Shown piece by piece: positions 1 to 5,576 of a stretch of DNA of 6,075 bases. The translations under genes were made by a program, and so were the position numbers. Source of the stretch: an uncultured archaeon. Its GTDB lineage: Archaea; Thermoproteota; Nitrososphaeria; Nitrososphaerales; CALBXV01. The stretch spans positions 1-6,075 of the forward strand of contig CALBXV010000264.1 in NCBI GenBank assembly GCA_937890045.1, written 5' to 3'. The notes beneath the pieces were generated by a model that was not told where the DNA came from, did no database searches, and saw only the letters and a list, made by a program, of their open reading frames with translations. Numbering within the stretch: position 1 is the stretch's first letter; each line of letters opens with the position of its first letter.

Positions 1-1
1 A

Positions 2-181
2 TTATCTGATAAAGGTAAAATTGATGAATATAATAATGATGAATTTACTAAAATATCTCATAAAATTAGGAAATATCTTATAGAGAAAGTTGAAGAATCT
101 AAAGGCGTTATGCCTATAGCTTGGAATGTTTCCCAAGATACAAAATCTAAATCTAATAATTTAATTAGTATTAATAAATGA
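2..181 (+). CDS. C-terminal fragment of an unrecognised protein
   Basis: An open frame enters from the left edge and ends at a TGA at 179-181, giving 59 residues. The fragment is charged and lysine-rich. A helix-like stretch, [20 protein letters not shown], is followed by a more hydrophobic GVMPIAWNV and then a polar Ser/Asn/Lys tail of the kind often found at a C-terminus. The general pattern (a basic helix, then a short beta strand containing Pro) faintly resembles the end of beta-CASP ribonucleases, but this is too weak to name a product. Codon use and AT content match the neighbouring genes. It lies 25 bp upstream of the next gene on the same strand, so the two could be co-transcribed. 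The frame is clear; the function is unknown. Confidence 0.55.
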   Translation, partial: LSDKGKIDEYNNDEFTKISHKIRKYLIEKVEESKGVMPIAWNVSQDTKSKSNNLISINK

Positions 182-206
182 TAATCAAATTTTAACCGCA
201 TTTCAT

Positions 207-2225
207 ATGTCAAATCGACTGATTAAATCCAATAGTCCATATTTATTACAACATTCCAATAATCCAGTAGACTGGTATCCTTGGGATAAAGAAGCATTTG
301 ATAAAGCTAAAAAATTTAACATGCCAATAATATTAAGCATAGGTTATTCTACATGTCATTGGTGCCATGTTATGGAAAAAGAATCGTTTGAAGACCTTGA
401 AACGGCTAAATTAATGAATGAAAATTTTGTATGTATTAAAGTTGATAGAGAAGAACGACCTGATGTTGATTCAATATATATGAAAATAACACAAATTATG
501 ACAGGTAGAGGTGGTTGGCCTATGACTGTTTTTTTAACTCCAGATCAAATTCCATTTTATGCTGGAACTTATTTCCCTCTTACTTCTAAATTGTCTTTAC
601 CGTCATTTAAACAAGTTCTAACACATATAATTAATATATACAAAAATCGTAAACCAGAAATTCAAGACTTTGGAAATCAATTACAAAATAAATTAGAGTT
701 TACCGACGATAAATCATCTACTGTTAATTATTCTATGATATTAAATTCAGCATTTGATCAAATACTTACTTTGTCTGATAATATTAATGGTGGAATTAAA
801 GGTTCACCTAAATTTCCTCAACCTTTAATATATGAATTCTTATTAAGATGTTATATTTCTCAAAAAAAATTACCTGCATTAAATGTTGTTGAATCTACTT
901 TAACAAATATGGCTTATGGAGGAATTTATGATCAAATTGGAGGTGGTTTTCATCGTTATTCTATGGATGAATATTGGACTGTACCTCATTTTGAAAAAAT
1001 GTTATATGATAATGCTTTATTATCGAAACTATATCTTCATTTATATCAAATAACTAACAATTCTCTTTATCTTAAAATAATGGAAGAAACTTTGGATTAT
1101 ATTAAAACAGAAATGACAGATGAAAAAGGCGGTTTTTTCTCTGCTGAAGATGCTGATTCTGATGGACAAGAAGGAACCTTCTATCTTTGGTCTTATGATG
1201 AACTTGATTCATTATTGTCTAAAAAGGATTTTCATTATATATTAAATGTATTTAATATAACTAAAAAAGGTAATTTTGAAAACCAAAATATATTAACTAA
1301 GAATAAATCATTAAAGAATGAAAATTTAGATTATGAATATTTTGAATCATTAAAAAATAAATTAAAAACCCATCGTAATCATCGCATTCATCCTTTTAAA
1401 GACGATAAAATTATTACATCATGGAATGGACTTATGATGTCTAGTTTCGCAGAAGCTGCTAAAGTATTAAATCGAAAAGATTATTTGGATATAGCAACGA
1501 AAAATGCAAATTTTATAATAGAAAATTTAGAAAATAATGGAAAACTTAAACGAATATGGAGAAAAGATCAAACTTTTGGCCACGGTTATCTTGAGGATTA
1601 TTCATTTTACTCTAATGCTTTATTAACTCTTTATGAAGCAACTTTTAATGAAAAATGGTTAGATCAAGCAATTCAATTTGGGGATGTACTTATTAATGAT
1701 TTCTTAGAGAATATGAATGTTTTATATGATACTAGTAATGATCATGATAACCTCTTTTTACGTCCTAAAACTGTAGAAGATGGAGTTTCACCATCCGGAG
1801 CTTCAATGTCTACTATGTTATTTCTATCTCTATACGAATTAACTCATAATCATCTATATCAAAATATAGCTGATAACTTAATCAAAAATCATCTTTCTAG
1901 AATACAAACTTCTCCTCTAGGTTATTGTAATTGGTTAGCTGGTATTGATTTTCTTGTTTCTGAAAAACCTACTGTTAGTATAATTGGTAACTATAATAAT
2001 ATTAAAACACGTGAATTTCTTAAAAAAACATTTTCCCCTTATTTTCCCAATCTAAAAATAGCTGTTGGTTTACCTGATAAATCTAATGTTTCTATAATTA
2101 AAAATAAAAAACAAATTAACGAAGAGGTCACTGTTTTTGTTTGTAATAATTTTGTTTGTCAACCACCATGTACTACTGTTTCTTCATATATGAAATTACT
2201 ATCTCAATTTAATATACCACTTTAA
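207..2225 (+). CDS. DUF255/YyaL-family protein: thioredoxin-like domain plus (alpha/alpha)6-barrel-like region
   Basis: This 672-residue protein has the full length usual for the family that includes bacterial YyaL and animal spermatogenesis-associated protein 20. The N-terminal domain (about residues 1-165, DUF255) is thioredoxin-like. It opens with the family's NSPYLLQH and NPVDWYPW motifs and carries the redox-type motif C50-H-W-C53 in [11 protein letters not shown], followed by [11 protein letters not shown] and the GGWPM loop. The remainder resembles the alpha-helical barrel of N-acylglucosamine 2-epimerase or glycosidase-like enzymes, with [32 protein letters not shown] (about 404-410) and DGVSPSGAS (about 525-533). 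The tail has three cysteines, C646, C651 and C655. No signal peptide or membrane segment is visible, so it should be cytosolic. The molecular function of the family is not established; a redox role is inferred from CxxC and a sugar-related role from the barrel. No Shine-Dalgarno precedes the ATG at 207, and homology begins within a few residues of it, which supports this start. Confidence 0.93.
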   Translation: MSNRLIKSNSPYLLQHSNNPVDWYPWDKEAFDKAKKFNMPIILSIGYSTCHWCHVMEKESFEDLETAKLMNENFVCIKVDREERPDVDSIYMKITQIMTGRGGWPMTVFLTPDQIPFYAGTYFPLTSKLSLPSFKQVLTHIINIYKNRKPEIQDFGNQLQNKLEFTDDKSSTVNYSMILNSAFDQILTLSDNINGGIKGSPKFPQPLIYEFLLRCYISQKKLPALNVVESTLTNMAYGGIYDQIGGGFHRYSMDEYWTVPHFEKMLYDNALLSKLYLHLYQITNNSLYLKIMEETLDYIKTEMTDEKGGFFSAEDADSDGQEGTFYLWSYDELDSLLSKKDFHYILNVFNITKKGNFENQNILTKNKSLKNENLDYEYFESLKNKLKTHRNHRIHPFKDDKIITSWNGLMMSSFAEAAKVLNRKDYLDIATKNANFIIENLENNGKLKRIWRKDQTFGHGYLEDYSFYSNALLTLYEATFNEKWLDQAIQFGDVLINDFLENMNVLYDTSNDHDNLFLRPKTVEDGVSPSGASMSTMLFLSLYELTHNHLYQNIADNLIKNHLSRIQTSPLGYCNWLAGIDFLVSEKPTVSIIGNYNNIKTREFLKKTFSPYFPNLKIAVGLPDKSNVSIIKNKKQINEEVTVFVCNNFVCQPPCTTVSSYMKLLSQFNIPL

Positions 2226-2246
2226 TATACCACTTTAATATATCAA
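2208..2246 (+). repeat. 13-bp tandem repeat across the stop codon of the DUF255 gene
   Basis: The unit TTTAATATACCAC occurs twice exactly (2208-2220 and 2221-2233) and is followed by a third, partly matching unit (2234-2246, diverging after TTTAATATA). The first copy encodes the last residues (FNIP) and the TAA at 2223-2225 falls inside the second, so gaining or losing a unit leaves the end of the protein unchanged. It looks like replication slippage. It lies 40-78 bp before the next start codon, so a promoter role is possible but not shown. Confidence 0.85.
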
Positions 2247-2256
2247 TATAAATATG

Positions 2257-2262
2257 TTTAAA
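2257..2262 (+). promoter_or_regulatory. Candidate TATA box for the HTH regulator gene
   Basis: TTTAAA lies 24-29 bp before the ATG at 2286. This is the archaeal TATA-box distance if the mRNA starts at or near the start codon. No Shine-Dalgarno is visible, which fits a leaderless transcript. In sequence this AT-rich such hexamers are common, so position is the main argument. Confidence 0.4.
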
Positions 2263-2285
2263 TCTCATTATTTGTAATACTAATT

Positions 2286-2693
2286 ATGTTATTACTGCCA
2301 GAAGAATTAATTAGTAACGCAGTTATTCCAAAATTGAGATCAATGATAGCACTTAAATTAATTGATCAACATCATTTAACTCAAAATCAAGTTGCTAAGA
2401 AAATGAATTTAACTCAAGCGGCAGTTAGCAATTATATAAGAAAAACTCGTGGAAATCGTTTAGATCTAGAAACATGTGTGGAACTACAAACAATCACCTC
2501 TATAATTGCTAAATTATTTACAAATGAAATTATTGATAATAAAATGATACTTTCTAAATTTCAAGAAGCTATTAACTTTGTTAAAAATAATAAATTGTTA
2601 TGTGAATATCACATTGAAATGGAACCTAACTTAGATTTAACAAAATGTGATATTTGCGAAGATAAACATCTTATATCAATAACAAAATATTAA
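2286..2693 (+). CDS. Small archaeal HTH transcriptional regulator with C-terminal Cys/His motif
   Basis: This 135-residue protein has a helix-turn-helix at about residues 22-58. LTQNQVAKKM is helix 2 and LTQAAVSNYI the recognition helix, a typical Cro/XRE-like pattern. A helical segment follows (about 62-103). The C-terminal part holds C106-x2-H109 and C121-x2-C124, a set of four plausible metal or Fe-S ligands. Small archaeal regulators with an XRE-like HTH and a Cys-rich tail (the COG2522-type group) have this shape, and the length fits. It probably binds DNA as a dimer; its ligand and targets are unknown. The gene stands alone, 60 bp after the DUF255 gene and convergent with nfo. A role in regulating the Fe-S genes further along is conceivable from the possible metal site, but nothing in the sequence links them directly. 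Confidence 0.8.
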   Translation: MLLLPEELISNAVIPKLRSMIALKLIDQHHLTQNQVAKKMNLTQAAVSNYIRKTRGNRLDLETCVELQTITSIIAKLFTNEIIDNKMILSKFQEAINFVKNNKLLCEYHIEMEPNLDLTKCDICEDKHLISITKY

Positions 2694-2698
2694 TCAAT

Positions 2699-2709
2699 AA
2701 AAATTTTTT
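2699..2709. terminator. Candidate bidirectional A/T-tract terminator between convergent genes
   Basis: A run of five A followed by six T lies in the 32-bp gap between the stop of the HTH gene and the stop of nfo. Archaeal transcription commonly ends at T-tracts without a hairpin. This tract gives T6 to the plus-strand gene and T5 to the minus-strand gene. The assignment rests on position and composition only. Confidence 0.4.
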
Positions 2710-2725
2710 GTATAGTTCATCAGTT

Positions 2726-3580
2726 TTATTTTTCATTTAAATATGTTTTAATCTCTAATAAATTACCCCCATCATCCCTCTCATTGTTAATAGGTGTTTC
2801 TAAAATCATAGGAAGATGTTTTATACGACTATCGTTTACAAAAGTTTTAAATCCATTTTTTCCAATATATCCGAGCCCTATATGTTGATGTCTATCTCTG
2901 TTACAATTGAATTCTCCCATTGAATCATTTAAATGAATTACTTTTAATTTATTAATTCCAATAGTTTCATCAAAATTTTTTAATGTATTATCTATTCCTT
3001 CCAAGTTTCGTAATTCATATCCTGCAGCAAATGCATGACATGTGTCAAAACATACTCCTAATTTATCTTGATTATCTACTCCGTCAATAATCTTTATTAT
3101 ATTCTCAAATTTTGATCCTACACTATTTTTAGTACCTGCCATATTTTCTAATAATATTTTAACATTATTATCCACTTCTTCTAAAGTTAGCCTTAAAGCT
3201 TTAGTAACATTTTCTATTCCCACTCCAATTCCTTTTCCCAAATGACTACCTAAATGAGTAACAAGGTAAGGAATTGCTAATTTATCACATTTAATTAATT
3301 CATTTTTTAATGTTTTAACTGATTTGTTAAATATTATATCGTTACTTGTAGCTAAATTTGGTAAATATGGCATATGTGTAACTATTTTATTGTAGTTATT
3401 TTTTTTTATTTTTTCAATAAATAATTTTGTTATATCATCATTTAATGTATTAATATACCATCCTCTTGGATTACCTGTAAATATCTGAAATGTTGTACAT
3501 CCTAAATCTTTTGCTCTATCTACTGATTGATCAATTGAGCCAGAAATAGACATATGAGCTCCTAATAAAATATTTGACAT
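2726..3580 (-). CDS. nfo: Endonuclease IV (AP endonuclease)
   Basis: A 284-residue, full-length endonuclease IV. The family is a metal-dependent TIM barrel that cuts DNA on the 5' side of abasic sites in base excision repair, leaving a 3'-OH, and removes blocking 3' groups. From memory of the E. coli enzyme, all the metal ligands are present and even keep its numbering: H69 (THMPY), H109 (VTHLGSH), E145 (LLENMAG), D179 and H182 (CFDTCHAF), H216 (VIHLNDS), D229 and H231 (DRHQH) and E261 (ILETP). The start GAHMSISG is typical of the family, which supports the ATG at 3578-3580. A TATAAA lies 25-30 bp upstream. The gene is intact, yet a 40-bp piece of it (codons 50-63) recurs exactly at 4210-4249, marking a rearrangement upstream. 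Base composition matches the host background. Confidence 0.97.
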   Translation of the reverse strand: MSNILLGAHMSISGSIDQSVDRAKDLGCTTFQIFTGNPRGWYINTLNDDITKLFIEKIKKNNYNKIVTHMPYLPNLATSNDIIFNKSVKTLKNELIKCDKLAIPYLVTHLGSHLGKGIGVGIENVTKALRLTLEEVDNNVKILLENMAGTKNSVGSKFENIIKIIDGVDNQDKLGVCFDTCHAFAAGYELRNLEGIDNTLKNFDETIGINKLKVIHLNDSMGEFNCNRDRHQHIGLGYIGKNGFKTFVNDSRIKHLPMILETPINNERDDGGNLLEIKTYLNEK

Positions 3581-3636
3581 AATTAATATTTGATTAAATT
3601 ATTATTTATACTAATATTTTGTTCAATATACTTTTT
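3392..3636. repeat. Left flank of the restriction-gene insert, source of the partial copy at 4210-4262
   Basis: This segment runs from inside nfo (codon 63) through its start and upstream region. Its two ends reappear fused together at 4210-4262. Positions 3392-3431 equal 4210-4249 (40 of 40 bases, including a T9-A-T6 tract), and 3616-3636 equal 4242-4262 (21 of 21). The 8-bp word ATTTTGTT is shared at 3424-3431 and 3616-3623, exactly 192 bp apart. The segment is 245 bp and the copy 53 bp, so the difference is exactly that 192 bp. Confidence 0.85.
3605..3610 (-). promoter_or_regulatory. Candidate TATA box for nfo
   Basis: Read on the minus strand, TATAAA lies 25-30 bp before the nfo ATG at 3580. 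This is the spacing expected of an archaeal promoter driving a near-leaderless transcript. No Shine-Dalgarno is seen. The box lies in the left flank that was partly copied; the part containing the box is missing from the right copy. Confidence 0.5.
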
Positions 3637-4209
3637 GAGGAGTTGTGTTGATTTAAAGTACTAAGTGGGAGTTATTTGGAGGATCAATCTCTCATCAACC
3701 CTATCACCATAGTTGGAACTTTAATAGGTAAAACTTCAAAGTATCTTAGTGCAAGATCATACTCTGCCATGTTGCTTATACTTCTAGGACGAGTTGGAAA
3801 GAATTTCCTTGGATTAATAGGTACAATTAGAACACTCAATGACAAAAGCTTCTTCTCAAGTCCATACTGAAATTTGTAGAAATCTCGATACAATGTCGCA
3901 CTATTACCAAACTGTACTTCTACAAATACCAAATTCTTTCTGAAATCACCTATCAATCTTGGTTTATCACTCAACATAGGTTTCTTCTCCCACCCCAATT
4001 TCTCAAATTCTATTTCAAATCTTTTGTTGTATGCAGTTTGATGGAGAAGTGTTGAATCTGGTTCGGTGACTTTGAATTCTTCCTTTCACTCAATCAGATG
4101 GACCACAGAAAGAATCTCATCTATTTCATCCTTCAAACTCTTTTTGAGATTTTCTTCACAATGAAGATATTTGATTTCGCGTTTCATCCATTATTGATTG
4201 GTTTTAGAA
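3637..4209. other. Higher-GC insert between nfo and the ferredoxin gene, holding a restriction endonuclease relic
   Basis: This stretch differs in composition from both sides. By hand count, 189 of 540 bases between 3661 and 4200 are G or C (35%), whereas a sample line in the regulator gene (2341-2400) has 16 of 60 (27%). It contains one decayed gene on the minus strand (3684-4187). Between 3637 and 3683, and between 4188 and 4209, I see nothing recognisable. It is bounded by matching sequence on both sides: 21 bp in common at its left edge and just beyond its right edge. No transposase, integrase or terminal inverted repeats are visible, so it looks like a recombined-in fragment rather than an insertion sequence. 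Confidence 0.7.
3684..4187 (-). pseudogene. BglII-family type II restriction endonuclease, broken by one in-frame TGA
   Basis: Reading the minus strand from ATG at 4187 gives 167 codons interrupted only by TGA at 4088-4086 (codon 34). Homology-like sequence continues in the same frame on both sides, so this is one gene and not two. The core D81-x8-E90-V-Q92, in GDF...VEVQFGN, matches the BglII active site (D84, E93, Q95 from memory) in residues and spacing. The following VLIVP strand and the end, NMAEYDLAL...VPTMVIGLMRD, also resemble BglII (…LAEYNVFDVPIRLVGLIED). Upstream, HQTAYNKRF and LGWEKKP are typical of the BglII/BstYI group. Members are about 200 residues, so the C-terminus may be cut short. 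The family cleaves GATC-centred sites such as AGATCT. No cognate methyltransferase is in the window. The only uninterrupted piece (from TTG at 3998) keeps the catalytic residues but lacks the N-terminal third, so activity is doubtful. Confidence 0.8.
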
Positions 4210-4262
4210 GTAGTTATTTTTTTTTATTTTTTCAATAAATAATTTTGTTCAATATACTTTTT
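4210..4262. repeat. Right flank of the insert: deleted copy of 3392-3636
   Basis: The first 40 bases equal 3392-3431 inside nfo and the last 21 equal 3616-3636 upstream of nfo. The two matches overlap by the 8 bases ATTTTGTT. This is what remains if a direct copy of the 245-bp left flank loses 192 bp between two 8-bp microhomologies. The nfo piece is out of any gene here and cannot be expressed as nfo. Confidence 0.85.
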
Positions 4263-4294
4263 ATTGTTAATACTATTAAATTATTATTCTAAAT

Positions 4295-4645
4295 TTAAGG
4301 CTGGAAGATTTTTATTGCTGTGACTGGACATTGAATTTCACATGCCATACAAAATATGCAATCATCTTCTCTTGATGGAGCAGCTTTTTTTTCTGCTATT
4401 AATGGTGGTAAATCTGGATGTAGTTTATGTGGATTTGTTCCTGGAGTATCTGCCCAATCAAATACTGCTGTTGGACATACATCTATACATACACCATCAG
4501 CTATACATATATCAAAATCAACAGCTACAACACTACCATGGATCCCTAATATTTCTGGAGTATTAACTGGACCATAAACATCATATGGTTTATCCGATTC
4601 AATTATTTTTCTTTTAGTTTTAAAATCAGGGTCAATTGCTGGCAT
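4295..4645 (-). CDS. Dicluster ferredoxin, Sulfolobus 'zinc ferredoxin' type but without most zinc ligands
   Basis: A 116-residue soluble electron carrier. The N-terminal extension (AIDPDFKTKRK...VYGPVNTPEILGIHG) and the overall plan match Sulfolobus zinc ferredoxin as I recall it. Cluster motif I is C47-I-A-D50-G-V-C53-x3-C57-P. Asp in place of the second Cys is the pattern that gives a [3Fe-4S] cluster. Motif II is C96-x2-C99-x2-C102-x3-C106-P, a [4Fe-4S] site. Of the zinc ligands (H16, H19, H34 and D76 in Sulfolobus numbering), only the GIHG histidine (H36) remains. The others align to D18, Y21 and A89, so zinc binding is unlikely. About ten extra residues (NPHKLHPDLPP) lie between the motifs. 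ATG at 4645 is chosen over an upstream GTG at 4690 because homology starts at PAIDP. The gene diverges from sufC; it may serve 2-oxoacid oxidoreductases or supply electrons for cluster assembly. Confidence 0.93.
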   Translation of the reverse strand: MPAIDPDFKTKRKIIESDKPYDVYGPVNTPEILGIHGSVVAVDFDICIADGVCIDVCPTAVFDWADTPGTNPHKLHPDLPPLIAEKKAAPSREDDCIFCMACEIQCPVTAIKIFQP

Positions 4646-4660
4646 TATTATCAAATTAAC

Positions 4661-4676
4661 TTTTACTTTTGTTATA
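4661..4676 (-). promoter_or_regulatory. Degenerate copy of the suf inverted repeat, at the ferredoxin promoter
   Basis: On the minus strand the sequence is TATAAC-AAAA-GTAAAA. The first arm and the spacing match the inverted repeats before sufC and sufB exactly, and the second arm matches at 4 of 6 positions. It ends 15 bp before the ATG at 4645, and the TATAAC arm falls 26-31 bp upstream, where a TATA box should be. It may therefore be a promoter element, a half-site operator, or both. Confidence 0.45.
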
Positions 4677-4737
4677 TATATAATTTTCACTGATTTCTTT
4701 AATTTTAGTTAATAAAATAGATATTAAACAAAAAAGA

Positions 4738-4753
4738 TATAACACTAGTTATA
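4738..4753 (+). promoter_or_regulatory. Inverted repeat before sufC, candidate operator over the TATA box
   Basis: TATAAC-ACTA-GTTATA is a perfect 6-4-6 palindrome that ends 16 bp before the sufC ATG. The same arms and spacer length recur before sufB. The first arm is 27-32 bp upstream of the ATG, the TATA-box distance for a leaderless mRNA, so a dimeric regulator bound here would block TBP. The regulator is not identified. Confidence 0.6.
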
Positions 4754-4769
4754 CGATTTTATTAATGTT

Positions 4770-5534
4770 ATGTCTGATACGCTAGAAATTAAAGATTTAC
4801 ACGTCAGTGTAGAAGGTAAACAAATACTTAAAGGACTTGATTTAAGTATTAGTCAAGGCGATGTTCATGCTGTTATGGGTCCTAATGGGTCTGGAAAAAG
4901 CACTCTTGCTTATAGTATTATGGGACATCCAAAATATAAAATTGATAAAGGTGATATAAAATTTAATGGTAAAAGCATTCTTAAAAAAAGTCCAGATTTA
5001 CGATCACAACTAGGTCTTTTTTTAGCATTTCAATATCCAGTTAGTGTAGCTGGTTTAAAACTTTTTAATTTCTTACGTGCAGCATATAATTCTACTCATT
5101 CAACTGATAAATCCAAACCAACAATTACAATCCTAGAATTTCGTGATATATTAAAAAATAAACTTGAAGAATTGAATATTGATCAATCTTTTGCACAAAG
5201 ATACTTAAATGAAGGATTCTCAGGTGGAGAGAAAAAAAGATGTGAAATACTTCAAATGTCTCTTCTACAACCTAAAATTGCAATAATGGATGAAACTGAT
5301 TCTGGTTTAGATATTGACGCGTTAAAAGTTGTTGCTGAAGGTGTAAATAAATTATCTGGACCTAATTTAGGAATTTTATTAATTACTCATTATCAAAGAA
5401 TCTTACGTTATATAAAACCACAATATGTACATGTAATTCATGATGGTCAAGTTGTTAAATCTGGAGGTTCTGAATTAGCAGAGAAACTTGAAGAAAAAGG
5501 CTACTCCTGGATTACTGATAAATCCAAAACATAA
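4770..5534 (+). CDS. sufC: SufC, ATPase of the SUF Fe-S cluster assembly complex
   Basis: A 254-residue ABC-type ATPase of full family length with no membrane segments. SufC works in the cytosol with SufB (and SufD), using ATP to open the scaffold for cluster building. Motifs in order are Walker A GPNGSGKST (37-45), Q-loop Q88 in FQYP, signature FSGGEKKR (150-157), Walker B AIMDE (171-175) with catalytic E175, D-loop SGLD (178-181) and switch H207 in ITHYQR. The features that set SufC apart from transporter ATPases are present: the MGHPKY stretch, LFLAFQYPVSVAG, EGFSGGEKKR and METDSGLD-like context (MDETDSGLD), and ITHYQRIL. The start MSDTLEIKDLHVSVEG is canonical and has a palindromic candidate operator 16 bp upstream. 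sufB follows after 42 bp, so the two are probably co-transcribed, although sufB has its own copy of the element. Confidence 0.97.
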   Translation: MSDTLEIKDLHVSVEGKQILKGLDLSISQGDVHAVMGPNGSGKSTLAYSIMGHPKYKIDKGDIKFNGKSILKKSPDLRSQLGLFLAFQYPVSVAGLKLFNFLRAAYNSTHSTDKSKPTITILEFRDILKNKLEELNIDQSFAQRYLNEGFSGGEKKRCEILQMSLLQPKIAIMDETDSGLDIDALKVVAEGVNKLSGPNLGILLITHYQRILRYIKPQYVHVIHDGQVVKSGGSELAEKLEEKGYSWITDKSKT

Positions 5535-5538
5535 AAGT

Positions 5539-5554
5539 TATAACATCAGTTATA
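5539..5554 (+). promoter_or_regulatory. Inverted repeat before sufB, same arms as before sufC
   Basis: TATAAC-ATCA-GTTATA begins 4 bp after the sufC stop and ends 22 bp before the sufB ATG. Both arms are identical to those before sufC, and only the 4-bp spacer differs. Conservation of the arms in a 42-bp gap suggests that sufB can be controlled, or started, independently of sufC. A short RNA hairpin is possible but would be weak (mostly A-U pairs). Confidence 0.6.
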
Positions 5555-5576
5555 TCATCATAATATGTGATTATAT

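Noticed and set aside
3676..3870. Open frame of 64 codons on the plus strand inside the insert
   Set aside because: It lies antisense to the restriction endonuclease relic, which has matching family motifs on the other strand. The plus-strand translation has no recognisable features.
3684..3998. The 104-codon open part of the restriction gene as a separate complete gene starting at TTG
   Set aside because: Conserved residues (HQTAYN, LGW) continue upstream in the same frame as far as an ATG at 4187, so this is the downstream part of a broken gene.
3637..4209. Insertion sequence or other transposon
   Set aside because: There is no transposase, no terminal inverted repeats and no short target duplication. 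The flanking repeat is better explained by segment duplication with internal deletion.
4217..4232. T-rich tract (T9-A-T6) as a terminator
   Set aside because: No plus-strand gene ends before it, and the same tract exists inside nfo as coding sequence, so it was copied rather than selected as a terminator.
4342..4577. Two overlapping plus-strand open frames of 73-74 codons
   Set aside because: Both are antisense to the ferredoxin, whose cysteine motifs leave no doubt about the coding strand.
4646..4690. 15-residue N-terminal extension of the ferredoxin from a GTG at 4690
   Set aside because: Family homology starts at PAIDP just after the internal ATG, and the extension would run through the promoter-like TATAAC element.
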